DNA of 49,738 nt from Chthonomonadaceae bacterium (GCA_025054835.1 JANWZQ010000140.1:1-49738), one strand, 5' to 3'. Shown: positions 16,387 through 25,275, numbered from the stretch's first letter. The notes: generated by a model from the letters alone, not told the origin. Translations and numbers: made by a program.

Positions 16387-17808
16387 ATGAACCGCAACGT
16401 TGTAATCTGGGCACTGGCAATGTGGCTGGTCCCTCTGCCTGCTTTCCCCGAAGTTCGCCCACATCATCTGTTCACAGGCGGCGCTGTCCTGCAGCAAAAG
16501 ATGCCGGTGCCGATCTGGGGCACTGCACGCGACGGTGAGAAAGTGACCGTCACCCTCCACCGGCAGAAGGTACAGACCACGGCCACGAACGGTCGCTGGA
16601 TGGTGCGCCTGCACCCGATGAACGCGGGCGGCCCCTACGACCTGAAAATCGCCGGGGAAGATAACGAAGTGATTGTGAAGGACGTGATGATTGGCGAAGT
16701 CTGGGTCTGCAGCGGTCAGTCAAACATGCAATGGCCTGTGCGCGCAAGTGCCGACCCGGATGCCACCGCCGCCACAGCAACCGACCCGATGATCCGCCTC
16801 TTCACCGTTCCGCGTCGTCCGGCAGACGCACCGGAGACCGACGTGGACGCGGCCTGGCAGATCTGTACCCCCGACACCGTTCTGGACTTTTCCGCTGTGG
16901 CGTACGCGTTTGCTCGCTCCCTGCGAAAGGCCCTGAGAGTACCGGTTGGACTGATCGGTTCCTACTATGGAGGCACGGTCGCAGAGGCGTGGACGCCCCG
17001 AACAGACCTGCAGAACACCCCCGAGTTGCGTCACCTTGTCATCGCAGAAGACCCGGGCCAGAGTCGTAATCGCGGTGTGAACCGACCTGCCGTCCTGTAC
17101 AACGCCATGATCGCCCCGTTGATCCCCTACGCCATCCGGGGAGTGATCTGGTATCAGGGAGAGTCCAATGCCACGCGCGCCTATGAATACCGCAGGCTAT
17201 TTCCGACGTTGATCCGCGCGTGGCGCACCGCCTGGGGACAGGGCGAATTTCCCTTCCTGTATGTCCAGCTCGCCCCCTTCATGGCCACTCCCCCCCTGGC
17301 ACAGGAGGAGCAATGGGCGGAGTTGCGCGAGGCGCAGCTGATGACCCTGAAGGTGAGCCCCAGAACCGCCATGGTCGTGATCACGGACCTGGGCGATGCC
17401 AGAGACATCCACCCGAAACACAAGGCACCTGTCGGAGAGCGGCTGGCGCTCGCGGCACGCGCCATCGCCTACGGCGAACGGATTGTCTACTCCGGTCCGA
17501 TCTACGATAGCATGCGGATCGACGGTAACCGGATCATCCTGCGTTTCCGCAACGTGGGCGGAGGCCTCGTCGCCAGAGACGGAGCGCTCACGGGCTTCAC
17601 TATTGCCGGGAAAGACCGGAAGTTCCTGGAAGCGCAGGCAGTCATCGATGGCGACACAGTGGTCGTCTGGCATCCGGATGTGCCGGAACCCGTCGCTGTC
17701 CGCTACGGGTGGGCGAATTTCCCGGTGGTGAACCTGTATAATAAGGAGGGATTGCCAGCGTCGCCGTTCCGCACGGACGACTTCCCCCCGGCAACGCGTC
17801 CCCGGTAA
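16387..17808 (+). CDS. Sialate O-acetylesterase family protein (secreted)
   Basis: A 473-residue SGNH-fold esterase with a signal peptide (residues 1 to about 21, hydrophobic VVIWALAMWLVPLPAF). Motifs: VWVCSGQSNMQWPV with the nucleophile Ser, an oxyanion Gly in SYYGGTVAEAW, GVIWYQGESNA, and the Asp/His pair in LGDARDIHPKHKAPVG. The N-terminal beta domain (LQQKMPVPIWGTARDGEKV) and C-terminal beta domain are typical. The family removes acetyl groups from sialic acids or, in many environmental bacteria, from other glycans. It acts outside the cytoplasm. The ATG at 16387 is the first that gives a proper signal peptide; the SD match (AGGGGG) is about 13 bases away. A sialidase lies 14 kb further right. 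Confidence 0.9.
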   Translation: MNRNVVIWALAMWLVPLPAFPEVRPHHLFTGGAVLQQKMPVPIWGTARDGEKVTVTLHRQKVQTTATNGRWMVRLHPMNAGGPYDLKIAGEDNEVIVKDVMIGEVWVCSGQSNMQWPVRASADPDATAATATDPMIRLFTVPRRPADAPETDVDAAWQICTPDTVLDFSAVAYAFARSLRKALRVPVGLIGSYYGGTVAEAWTPRTDLQNTPELRHLVIAEDPGQSRNRGVNRPAVLYNAMIAPLIPYAIRGVIWYQGESNATRAYEYRRLFPTLIRAWRTAWGQGEFPFLYVQLAPFMATPPLAQEEQWAELREAQLMTLKVSPRTAMVVITDLGDARDIHPKHKAPVGERLALAARAIAYGERIVYSGPIYDSMRIDGNRIILRFRNVGGGLVARDGALTGFTIAGKDRKFLEAQAVIDGDTVVVWHPDVPEPVAVRYGWANFPVVNLYNKEGLPASPFRTDDFPPATRPR

Positions 17809-17912
17809 TCTGCAGGGGTATGCCGGTAACGTGCGTATGCCCCCCATCACACTTTCCCGGGGAACACGTGCGGCCCCGCAACACGGCGTTCAAGCAGAAG
17901 AGATCCCGGAGA

Positions 17913-19187
17913 ATGCCACGAACCAGCGTCATGCATGAGATCAACGACCGGGAACGTGCGGTCCTCGTCAGTGTGGAACCTGATGAAGCGCTGCGCCCCT
18001 ACGCGCTGGAGGAGTTGACCGCACTCACCCAGACCGCCGGAGCCGTGGTGGTAGGCGAGTTCTATCAGAAACGCGATCGGCCGGACCCTGCCTACTACAT
18101 TGGCCCCGGAAAGACGCAGGAGTTGTTCGCCGGCGTGCGGGACACACAGGCCAGCCTGGTGATCGTGGATAGCGAACTCTCGCCCGTGCAGGCGCGCAAT
18201 CTCGAAGAGGTGCTGAAGTGCCGGGTCATCGACCGCACCCAGCTGATCCTCGACATCTTTGCCCAGCGCGCGCATACCCGGGAAGGAAAACTACAGGTAC
18301 AGCTGGCCCAGCTGACTTACCTGCTGCCCCGGCTCTCCTCGCTTTACACCAAGTTCGAGCGTCAGCAGGGTGGTATCGGCGTGCGTGGAGGCGCAGGCGA
18401 GACCAAGCTGGAAACCGACCGGCGTAAAGTGCGCGAAATGATCAGCGATCTGGAGGCGCAGCTGGCCGAGGTCCGCAGCACGCGTCAGCAGCAGCGCACC
18501 CAGCGACGCCGCCTGCCGTTCCCCACCGCCGCGCTTGTGGGTTACACCAGCGCGGGCAAATCGACCCTGCTCAACACGCTCTCTGGAAGTCAGGTCTACG
18601 CGGATCCAAAGCTGTTCGCTACTCTCGATCCGACCACACGCCGCGTGGTCCTGCCGGACGGATGGGGGATCCTGCTGACCGACACGGTTGGCTTTATCCG
18701 GAACCTCCCGACACACCTGGTCGCCGCCTTCCGGGCTACCCTGGAGGAAACTATCGAGGCGGACTTCCTGATCCACGTGGTGGACGCCAGTCATCCACAC
18801 CGGGATATTCAGCACAATGCCGTTCTGGATGTGCTGGAGGACCTCGGCGTTGCCGACAAACCGATCATCACCGTTTTCAACAAGATCGATCGACTTCAGG
18901 ACACTTCAGAACTGCGCGCACGGATCGCCTCCATGGAGAACGCGGCCTACATCTCGGCGCGCACGGCAGAAGGCATCCCTCAGTTGATGGATCGCATTGT
19001 ACAGACGCTCAAGTCCTTGCTGGTAGAAGTGCATCTGAAAATTCCCTACGACCGGAGCGAACTGGTAGCTCGATGCTACGAGTACGGACGCGTGATCCGG
19101 GCCGACTACCGGGAGGATGGCATTCACGTGGACGCACACATTACGCGCTTTCTGGCGGGCCGCGTGCAGGACTTCATCGTCTCATAG
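17913..19187 (+). CDS. hflX: GTPase HflX
   Basis: A 424-residue ribosome-associated GTPase. The N-terminal HflX domain shows FYQKRDRPDPAYYIGPGKTQ, then VIDRTQLILDIFAQRAHTRE and the Gly-rich GGIGVRGGAGETKLETDRR. The G domain has Walker A GYTSAGKSTLLNTL, switch segment FATLDPTTRRV, G3 DTVGFIRNLP and G4 FNKIDR. HflX splits or rescues stalled 70S ribosomes under stress. The start is uncertain: the frame is open from 17820, and ATGs at 17913 and 17931 are both possible. I chose 17913 because the family begins with a segment like ERAVLVSVEPDEA shortly afterwards. None has a well-spaced SD site. Confidence 0.95.
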   Translation: MPRTSVMHEINDRERAVLVSVEPDEALRPYALEELTALTQTAGAVVVGEFYQKRDRPDPAYYIGPGKTQELFAGVRDTQASLVIVDSELSPVQARNLEEVLKCRVIDRTQLILDIFAQRAHTREGKLQVQLAQLTYLLPRLSSLYTKFERQQGGIGVRGGAGETKLETDRRKVREMISDLEAQLAEVRSTRQQQRTQRRRLPFPTAALVGYTSAGKSTLLNTLSGSQVYADPKLFATLDPTTRRVVLPDGWGILLTDTVGFIRNLPTHLVAAFRATLEETIEADFLIHVVDASHPHRDIQHNAVLDVLEDLGVADKPIITVFNKIDRLQDTSELRARIASMENAAYISARTAEGIPQLMDRIVQTLKSLLVEVHLKIPYDRSELVARCYEYGRVIRADYREDGIHVDAHITRFLAGRVQDFIVS

Positions 19188-19256
19188 TGCTCTATCTCCA
19201 CTTCTGCAGCGGCGCACGGTGCATGAGCGCACCGTCGCATCAACAGGATTCATATT

Positions 19257-20261
19257 ATGAGGTTCTACCATATGTCCCCTGTGCTCTGGCGGACCTTCCT
19301 GCCGGGCCTGCTACTGGTTCTGCTGCCCCGGACCGGCCTCACGCAGCAAGCCGGAACATCCAGCACAAAAGCCCCGGTGGAGGCCCTGCGTCTGGCTTTC
19401 TACGCCTACGATCGTGACCTGCCCCTCAACGCGCGCGTGAAGCAGCTGGAAGCGAACGCACGGCGTACGCGCTACCACGTGAGCTACGACAGCGCGCATG
19501 ACCAGCGCGTTACGGCCATCCTCTCCATTCCACGCCAGGGCATATCCCCCTTTCCAGCGGTGATCCTGATGCATGGTGCAGGAGGCCACAAGGATGTCGA
19601 TTATGTGCGCTTTGCCTCGGAAGCCCTGACCGGCCAGGGCATTGCGACCCTGTCGATAGATGCCCAGTATCGAGGAGAGCGTGAACGCCCGGGACGTAGC
19701 GGCGACCTCCGTCTGGATCTGTACCTGATGCGCGACGCGTGGGTCCAGACCGTGATCGATCTGCGGCGCGCCGTGGACTATCTGGAGTCCCGCCCGGACA
19801 TCGCACGCGAGCGGATCGGCTACCTCGGCTTCAGCATGGGGGGAATGCTTGGATCCGTACTGGGGGGCGTGGAGCCACGCGTTTCCGCTTTCTGTCTCGC
19901 TGTAGCCGGGGGCGATATTGTGGGATTGGTACGCCAGATCGACCGTTACCCTCTGTTAAAGGAGCGCTGGCCTGTGCAGGTAACCCCGGAAGTTCTGCAA
20001 CGCGTGGAAGACATCGCCAACGTGATCGACCCGGTGCACTTTGTCGGGCGCATTCTGCCCCGCCCGCTGCTGTTCCTCGTTGCCAGCCGGGATGAAGTCA
20101 TTCCCGCGGCTGCATCACGCGCGTTGATCGAGGCCGCCGGAGCCAGCGAGAAAGAGCACGTGCGGCGATGGGAAGCAGGCCACGCGCTCCATCCCAACGT
20201 CGCCTACGAAATCCGCGACTTTTTTGTCAAACATCTGAAACCGGCACGTCCCGCGCGTTGA
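19257..20261 (+). CDS. Secreted alpha/beta hydrolase (acetyl xylan esterase/dienelactone-type)
   Basis: A 334-residue hydrolase with an N-terminal signal (hydrophobic FLPGLLLVLLP, about residues 14-24, ending near LTQQ). The catalytic triad is visible: GFSMGG nucleophile elbow (about residue 197), Asp in ASRDEVIP, and His in EAGHALHPN. The oxyanion region is LMHGAGGHKD. This fits the acetyl xylan esterase/dienelactone hydrolase-like group, so removal of ester side groups from polysaccharides or small esters is likely, with substrate unknown. AGGA lies about nine bases from the ATG. The stop lies seven bases from that of the convergent DUF1385 gene. Confidence 0.85.
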   Translation: MRFYHMSPVLWRTFLPGLLLVLLPRTGLTQQAGTSSTKAPVEALRLAFYAYDRDLPLNARVKQLEANARRTRYHVSYDSAHDQRVTAILSIPRQGISPFPAVILMHGAGGHKDVDYVRFASEALTGQGIATLSIDAQYRGERERPGRSGDLRLDLYLMRDAWVQTVIDLRRAVDYLESRPDIARERIGYLGFSMGGMLGSVLGGVEPRVSAFCLAVAGGDIVGLVRQIDRYPLLKERWPVQVTPEVLQRVEDIANVIDPVHFVGRILPRPLLFLVASRDEVIPAAASRALIEAAGASEKEHVRRWEAGHALHPNVAYEIRDFFVKHLKPARPAR

Positions 20262-20268
20262 GCCGCCG

Positions 20269-21384
20269 CTATACAACGGCAACTGCGGGCTCCAGAGGAT
20301 CGGGAGGCGACGGGCTGGCGACACGCCCCGGGATGTACTCGTGATGCCCTTCCGCCTCCAGCACCGCGTAGAGCGCAGTCAGAGCGACCTCAACCTGGTC
20401 CGGCGTGGGCTCGCGGGTCGTCAGCAGTTGCGACCACATGCCGGGCGCAAACGCAGCCATCACCAGGGGGCTCTGCCGGAACTTACCCGCGAACTTGATG
20501 CACTCATAGGCGATGCCAGCCACAGGAGGCATGACCGCCATGTGTAGTGGAATGCGCAGGTACCAGACAGGGCGCGGCAGGAACAGGCAGATCAGAAAGT
20601 CCACTGCCAGCACCACAATGATGAAGCTTGTGCCGCAACGCGGATGGATCCGGGAGGCCCGCAGGGCATTGTCCAGTGTGAGGGGCAACTGTGCCTCCAG
20701 CGTATTGATCGCTTTGTGCTCGGCCCCATGGTACTGAAAGACGGCCCGGATACCCGATAGGCGCGAGATCAGCAGAATGTAGGCGAAGAAGATCCCTGCC
20801 CGGATGAAGCCATCCAGTGCGTTCTTGGCCACATAAGAAGCCGCGCCGAACGCGCTGCGGTGCTCGATGAACTCGGTCAGCAGAGTGGGCAGCGCACGAA
20901 ACAGCAGAAATCCGAACAGCAGGCTCAGAACGATGGTGCCCCCGACTGCAATATCGTTGATCCGGTCACTCCGGGCACGATCTCGCGCGACATGCATCGG
21001 AGTACCGGCAATCACGGTCGCAGCATCGGCCGCGACGGCAGCCGGCAGCGCCGCTCCCACCGCCTGCCGCTTGTCCTGGCCGGTGCCCTCGCTGGCGGCC
21101 TGTAACTGCACGCGCGACGCGAATGCGAGCGCACGATTGCCCAGGATCATGGCGTCCAGTAATGCCAGAGTCCCTCGCAGAAATGGGCGGTTCATCCACT
21201 TCAACCGGCGCACGAAGGACTTGTCGACTTCCTCGCACTGCGTGACAATGGAACCGTCGGGAAGGCGACAGGCGACTGCAAAGTAACGCGGGCTGCGCAT
21301 CATCACGCCTTCGATCACGGCCTGCCCGCCGTACTGCAGAAAGTCCCCGGTTGGCCGGGTGTCTGTCGCACGCGCCTCGCTCAT
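20269..21384 (-). CDS. DUF1385 membrane protein
   Basis: A 371-residue membrane protein. The family signature GGQAVIEGVMMRSPRYFAV is at residues about 16-35. Several hydrophobic segments follow (GTIVLSLLFGFLLFRALP; AGIFFAYILLIS; FIIVVLAVDFLICLFLP). HGAEHKAINTLE and RCGTSF are further hallmarks. DUF1385 proteins are conserved beside rpmE and prfA in several phyla; their function is not established, though metal dependence has been suggested for some. The ATG at 21384 has GGGAG five bases upstream. rpmE lies 106 bases upstream on the same strand and probably shares its promoter. Confidence 0.9.
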   Translation of the reverse strand: MSEARATDTRPTGDFLQYGGQAVIEGVMMRSPRYFAVACRLPDGSIVTQCEEVDKSFVRRLKWMNRPFLRGTLALLDAMILGNRALAFASRVQLQAASEGTGQDKRQAVGAALPAAVAADAATVIAGTPMHVARDRARSDRINDIAVGGTIVLSLLFGFLLFRALPTLLTEFIEHRSAFGAASYVAKNALDGFIRAGIFFAYILLISRLSGIRAVFQYHGAEHKAINTLEAQLPLTLDNALRASRIHPRCGTSFIIVVLAVDFLICLFLPRPVWYLRIPLHMAVMPPVAGIAYECIKFAGKFRQSPLVMAAFAPGMWSQLLTTREPTPDQVEVALTALYAVLEAEGHHEYIPGRVASPSPPDPLEPAVAVV

Positions 21385-21490
21385 CTCCGCTCCCGACGTC
21401 CCGTTATGCAGACCAACCACGATATCACGATGCGAAGAGCGTGCCTCCTCGCGCCGGAGCAAGCGGCCACATACCGACAGGCCCTCCCGC

Positions 21491-21703
21491 TCACTTCTTC
21501 TTCATGAACTTCTCGTACCGTTGCATGAACTTTTCCACGCGCCCTTCGGTATCCACAATCTTCTGCTTGCCCGTGTAGAACGGGTGGCACGCGGAACAGA
21601 TCTCCACGCGAATGGTCTCTCGTGTCGATCGGGTCTGGAACGTATTGCCGCACTGACACACCACGGTGGCAGGTTTGTACTCAGGGTGAATTCCGGGCTT
21701 CAT
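21491..21703 (-). CDS. rpmE: 50S ribosomal protein L31
   Basis: A 70-residue L31 of the zinc-binding (C+) type. Cys16, Cys18, Cys37 and Cys40 (VCQCGNTF and [12 protein letters not shown]) form the metal site. The C-terminus is Lys-rich ([13 protein letters not shown]). It is part of the large ribosomal subunit's central protuberance and bridges to the small subunit. GAGGAG lies five bases before the ATG. A consensus promoter sits about 45 bases upstream. The DUF1385 gene follows. Confidence 0.98.
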   Translation of the reverse strand: MKPGIHPEYKPATVVCQCGNTFQTRSTRETIRVEICSACHPFYTGKQKIVDTEGRVEKFMQRYEKFMKKK

Positions 21704-21746
21704 AGCAACTCCTCATGCATCCGGTTCTCTCCGGGTAGTGCTACTT

Positions 21747-21776
21747 ATTATAGACGAAGAGGAGATACCGTTGCAA
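21747..21776 (-). promoter_or_regulatory. Sigma-70-type promoter, rpmE
   Basis: On the minus strand TTGCAA (21771-21776) and TATAAT (21747-21752) are separated by 18 bases. Transcription would start near 21740, about 37 bases before the rpmE ATG. Confidence 0.75.
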
Positions 21777-21825
21777 TGCGAACCCGCATGGAAAGGCCCG
21801 TCCGCACAGGTACCGGTAAGGATCC

Positions 21826-21855
21826 TTGACAAAGCGGGAGTCGGAACGTTATAAT
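21826..21855 (+). promoter_or_regulatory. Consensus promoter, tRNA-Pro
   Basis: Perfect TTGACA (21826-21831) and perfect TATAAT (21850-21855) with an 18-base spacer. The -10 ends 12 bases before the mature tRNA 5' end. This is the strongest promoter seen in the window, as expected for a tRNA gene. Confidence 0.9.
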
Positions 21856-21867
21856 ACTATCCCGCAT

Positions 21868-21939
21868 CGGGGTGTAGCTCAGTGGTAGAGTGCTCGTCTG
21901 GGGGGCGAGTGGTCGCTGGTTCAAGTCCAGTCACCCCGA
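21868..21939 (+). tRNA. tRNA-Pro (GGG anticodon)
   Basis: A complete cloverleaf of 72 bases. Acceptor CGGGGTG pairs with CACCCCG and the discriminator is A. The D arm is GCTC/GAGT. The anticodon stem CTCGT/GCGAG (closing T-G wobble) holds the loop CTGGGGG, giving anticodon GGG, which reads CCC proline codons. The T arm is GCTGG-TTCAAGT-CCAGT. The 3' CCA is not encoded. The last nine bases overlap the end of the DsbA-like gene on the other strand. Confidence 0.95.
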
Positions 21940-22560
21940 TCTCTTCTCTCCTTCTTCTGTTGCCTCGCTCTGCACGAAGCGTGCGGCCAGCGCGCGCAAC
22001 ACCGGATAGGGTTGCTCAGCGACCCACTCTTCCGGGAACATCCACGTGGGCACATGCCATACCCCCTTTGCGTGTGCCGGCGCATCGAACTCCACAACAC
22101 GCGAACGGTAGCGACGGGTCTCCAGAGCATCGAGAAACTCCCCGATGTCCAGACCGGCCTCCTCGGCAACCTCGGTCAGCACCCGCTTGCTGCTGATATC
22201 CCGGTCCTCCTCCCAGTAGGTGTGGTACAGAGCGTCCAGATAGGGCTCTGCCAGGCCTGCCTCATAGGCGTACTCGGCCCCTTCCAGCGCCATACGCGAT
22301 CGAGAAGGCTCGCGTGTACGGCGCGGTAACGTCAGTCCTTCCACCAGCAGCAGCAACTCCAGACGGGTTGGAATACGCGGCTTCATCGCGGGCTCTGAAG
22401 CGGTCTCCTCGAAGGCTTCTACTACTCCTTCCGGTTGCAGCTCATAACCGACCCAGCGAAACGTCAGTGTCGGGAATTCCTTCTGCAGTCGTGCTGCTTG
22501 CTTCCGCGCCACCCAGCACCAGGGACAGACCACATCGTGCGCGACCATGAGTTGCGGCAT
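21931..22560 (-). CDS. DsbA-family (FrnE-like) thiol oxidoreductase
   Basis: A 209-residue thioredoxin-fold protein of the FrnE/2-hydroxychromene-isomerase-like DsbA group. The redox motif is Cys12-Pro-Trp-Cys15 in VVCPWCWVARKQA, and the cis-Pro loop is GVWHVPTWMF. There is no signal peptide, so it is likely cytoplasmic, as FrnE proteins are. It may exchange disulfides or act on small thiols. I chose the ATG at 22560 because GAGGTGG lies eight bases upstream and the longer frame is unrelated. The C-terminus runs into the tRNA-Pro gene by nine bases on the opposite strand. Confidence 0.85.
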   Translation of the reverse strand: MPQLMVAHDVVCPWCWVARKQAARLQKEFPTLTFRWVGYELQPEGVVEAFEETASEPAMKPRIPTRLELLLLVEGLTLPRRTREPSRSRMALEGAEYAYEAGLAEPYLDALYHTYWEEDRDISSKRVLTEVAEEAGLDIGEFLDALETRRYRSRVVEFDAPAHAKGVWHVPTWMFPEEWVAEQPYPVLRALAARFVQSEATEEGEKRSG

Positions 22561-22704
22561 GAACAAACCACCTCTTCCCTGTGTATGGGGTTGATTTCGT
22601 GTTTCCTGCCGGGCGTTCCTGCCTTCCACTCCAGGGCACAGAGCAGGAAATCGTTCTGGTACCGTAGATAGTTACGTACACCATACCCTTCGTAGAAAGG
22701 CACC

Positions 22705-25137
22705 GTGCGTATCATGTGGAGATCACTCCTGTTATCCTTCTGTCTGACTGCCGGTACCGTGGCCCGGGCGCAGCAGACACCCCCGCGCTCTTTTGAGGCC
22801 ATTGCGACCTCCCCGTCGGAAATCCGGCTCTACTGGCTTCCCGCTCCCGGCGCGCAGGGTTATCGCATCTCCCGGGACAACACGCTCCTCGTTGAATTGC
22901 ACGCAGATGCCCGCGAGTACCGCGATACTGGTCTGGAAGCAGGAAGAGACTATCGCTACCAGATCACCGCTTTGCAGGACGGCCGGGAGTCACCGCCGGC
23001 TACCTATCTGGAACGCACCTTCCTCCCGCTTCCCGTATCCGGTGACGGGAAGACCGGCACGGCCCGCTATGATGTGGTCGTTGTTCAGGCATCCTCGGCG
23101 GGAGTAGCAGCCGCCATCGAGGCAGGTCGGCGGGGCATGAAAGTGGCCCTGATCGAACCCACCACACGGCTCGGAGGGATGCCCGTCAATGGCCTGAGCG
23201 CTACCGACCTGCGACGCCAGCAGCACATCAGCGGCTTCCTCGTTCGCTTCCGGGATACTGTGCGCGCGCTCTATGCCGCAGAAGGTGTGCAGACCAGTGG
23301 CCTGCAGTATGAGCCACGTATCGCACATCAGGCAATGAAGTCCCTGTTGTTTGCCACCCCGAATGTAGATGTATACCGCCGGGCGCGTCTGTCGAAAGTG
23401 CACACGCGACACACCGGCGCGCTCTCCGGTGGGAAACCACGTCGCAGAGTCACCGCGATTGACGTGGAAGAGCTGGACGCTACAGGAGCTCCCACAGGCC
23501 GGCGTGCGCGCCTCTCTGCCAGCATCTTCATCGACGCCACAGATAGCGGCGATCTGGCCGCCTGGGCCGGCGCACCCTACCGTATCGGGCGTGAACCTCG
23601 CTCTCCGGACGAACCGCACAACGGCGTCATCTACTACGACCGGGCTGGAGATCGCCTCCTGCCCGGCAGTACCGGCAAAGGAGACCGCCGCATCCAGTCC
23701 TACGCCTATCTGATCACGGTCAAGGATTACGGACCGGATGCGGATAGAACGGTCCCGCGCCCCCCTAACTACGACCGGAACCACTACATCCACACCCCCC
23801 CGTGGGAAAGGTCGTGGGCCGTGACATCGGGCAAGCTACCCAACGACAAGTACGAAATCAATCAGCATCCGCAGGGCAGTGACCTGCAGGAGATCAACTA
23901 CCGCTACCCGGAGGGAGACTACCGCGAGCGTGCACGGGTCGAACAACGCTACCGGGAACATGTCCTGGGATACCTGCACTACATCCAGACCGAGCAGGGC
24001 CAGAAACAACTGGGGCTCCCGGATGACGAGTACCGGGACAGCGGCGGTTTCCCGCCGCTGCTCTACGTGCGCGAAGGGCGGCGGATTGTGGGCGAGCAAC
24101 TCCCGACAGAGCGCGAAATCATCGAGGCGCGCCGGATCACCCGTCCCGAGTCCATCGGTATCGGCGACTACCCGATGGACTCGCACGCTGTACGCGTGAA
24201 AACGGACTGGAGCAGCCCGGATATGGGGGAAGGCGAGTGGTGGCTCTATCTGTACACACCGTGGTATCCGATCCCTTTCGGCGTCATGGTGCCCCAACAG
24301 CTGGACAACGTCTTCGTCACCATTGCGGTGTCCTCCACACATGTCAGCTACGGCACGTACCGTATGGAGCCAGTGCGCATGCAGTTCGGGCAGGCGGCAG
24401 GCATCGCTGCCGCTCTGGCCGTGCGTTACGGACTGCGCGCCCGGGACGTGCCCGTCCGGCAGGTGCAGGACGAGCTCCTGCCATGGCACCGTAATCCGCT
24501 CGGTGACCCCGGGATTGTCCTGCACTTCTTTCCGGACGTGAACCGCAACACACGCAATTACAATGTCATCCAGTACATGGCAGCACGCGGCTTCATTCCG
24601 GAGGGTGAGCGCTTCGAGCCGGAGGCTCCCACCACCCGCGCGGAGGCAGCCCGATGGCTCCGTTTGCTGGCTGAACGGGGCGCTCCCCTGCCGGAACGCA
24701 CCCGTTCTGGCGTCCGGCGTGCCTACTATCCCTACGCCGGGCACCCCACAGACCGGAACGCAGTACCGCAATGGACCGAAAACGCCCCGGTCACCTACTC
24801 CGAGTTCGTGGTGGCTCTGGCCCGCGTGTTGCACCTGGAACTGAAGGAACAACCCGCCCCGGCCAACGGCCCCTACGCAGATCTCCCGCCGGGCATAGTG
24901 CGTGCGGCTGCCGAAGCGCTCCATGCGCGCGGGATCGACACCCGGCTCTGGGAGGGCCGTCGCGCTGTCCGGCCCGATGGAAAGCTGAACTTCCGACCGT
25001 TTGGCCAGATCACGCACGCCGATATGATGCTGACGCTCTACATCGCGCAGATCGGTCTCGGCCCGCTGTTCTTCGACCCTCCTGCAGACGGTAAAAACGG
25101 CCGGGATGTACCTCCCCTGCCGTTTGTTAACGACTGA
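22705..25137 (+). CDS. Secreted FAD-dependent oxidoreductase with FN3 and SLH-like domains
   Basis: An 810-residue modular protein. A signal peptide (about residues 1-22, ending VARAQQ) is followed by a fibronectin type III-like domain (about 28-105), then an FAD_oxidored-type (PF12831-like) domain starting at RYDVVVVQASSAGVAAAIEA (121-140). Its dinucleotide motif is degenerate, QASSAG instead of GGGPAG, a variation seen in secreted members of this group. The flavin-binding tail QAAGIAAALAVRYGL is near 560. The last about 200 residues (PTTRAEAARWLRLLAE; APVTYSEFVVALARVL; ITHADMMLTLYIA) resemble S-layer homology repeats, so it may be held at the cell surface. The GTG start has AAAGG five bases upstream. 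The substrate is unknown; xanthan-lyase-like annotations are common for relatives. Confidence 0.85.
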   Translation: MRIMWRSLLLSFCLTAGTVARAQQTPPRSFEAIATSPSEIRLYWLPAPGAQGYRISRDNTLLVELHADAREYRDTGLEAGRDYRYQITALQDGRESPPATYLERTFLPLPVSGDGKTGTARYDVVVVQASSAGVAAAIEAGRRGMKVALIEPTTRLGGMPVNGLSATDLRRQQHISGFLVRFRDTVRALYAAEGVQTSGLQYEPRIAHQAMKSLLFATPNVDVYRRARLSKVHTRHTGALSGGKPRRRVTAIDVEELDATGAPTGRRARLSASIFIDATDSGDLAAWAGAPYRIGREPRSPDEPHNGVIYYDRAGDRLLPGSTGKGDRRIQSYAYLITVKDYGPDADRTVPRPPNYDRNHYIHTPPWERSWAVTSGKLPNDKYEINQHPQGSDLQEINYRYPEGDYRERARVEQRYREHVLGYLHYIQTEQGQKQLGLPDDEYRDSGGFPPLLYVREGRRIVGEQLPTEREIIEARRITRPESIGIGDYPMDSHAVRVKTDWSSPDMGEGEWWLYLYTPWYPIPFGVMVPQQLDNVFVTIAVSSTHVSYGTYRMEPVRMQFGQAAGIAAALAVRYGLRARDVPVRQVQDELLPWHRNPLGDPGIVLHFFPDVNRNTRNYNVIQYMAARGFIPEGERFEPEAPTTRAEAARWLRLLAERGAPLPERTRSGVRRAYYPYAGHPTDRNAVPQWTENAPVTYSEFVVALARVLHLELKEQPAPANGPYADLPPGIVRAAAEALHARGIDTRLWEGRRAVRPDGKLNFRPFGQITHADMMLTLYIAQIGLGPLFFDPPADGKNGRDVPPLPFVND

Positions 25138-25155
25138 AAATCGCCCTGTTCCGGG

Positions 25156-25185
25156 TTGACCTGTCCCCGGGCGGCACGGTATACT
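25156..25185 (+). promoter_or_regulatory. Sigma-70-type promoter before purL
   Basis: TTGACC (25156-25161) and TATACT (25180-25185) with an 18-base spacer, 18 bases after the oxidoreductase stop. The predicted start near 25192 falls at the first bases of the hairpin that follows, so transcripts toward purL must cross an intrinsic-terminator-like structure. Confidence 0.7.
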
Positions 25186-25190
25186 GAAGC

Positions 25191-25239
25191 AGAGGGAAAG
25201 GGCAATCCTGCAAAGTAAAGGCCTTTTCCCTCTGTTTTT
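25191..25239 (+). terminator. Intrinsic terminator or leader hairpin before purL
   Basis: AGAGGGAAAGGGC (25191-25203) pairs with GCCTTTTCCCTCT (25221-25233) as a 13-bp stem with one G-U pair and a 17-base loop. It is followed by GTTTTTG (25234-25240). The stem plus T-run has the form of a Rho-independent terminator. It may end the upstream oxidoreductase transcript, and it also lies at the 5' end of any purL transcript from the promoter at 25156-25185. Confidence 0.75.
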
Positions 25240-25275
25240 GGTCCGCGAAGAAGCTCAGGGCTCCAGAGGCGCAAG

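Noticed and set aside
25192-25275. Purine riboswitch before purL
   Set aside because: The leader is too short and lacks the conserved three-way-junction sequence; only a terminator-like hairpin is present.
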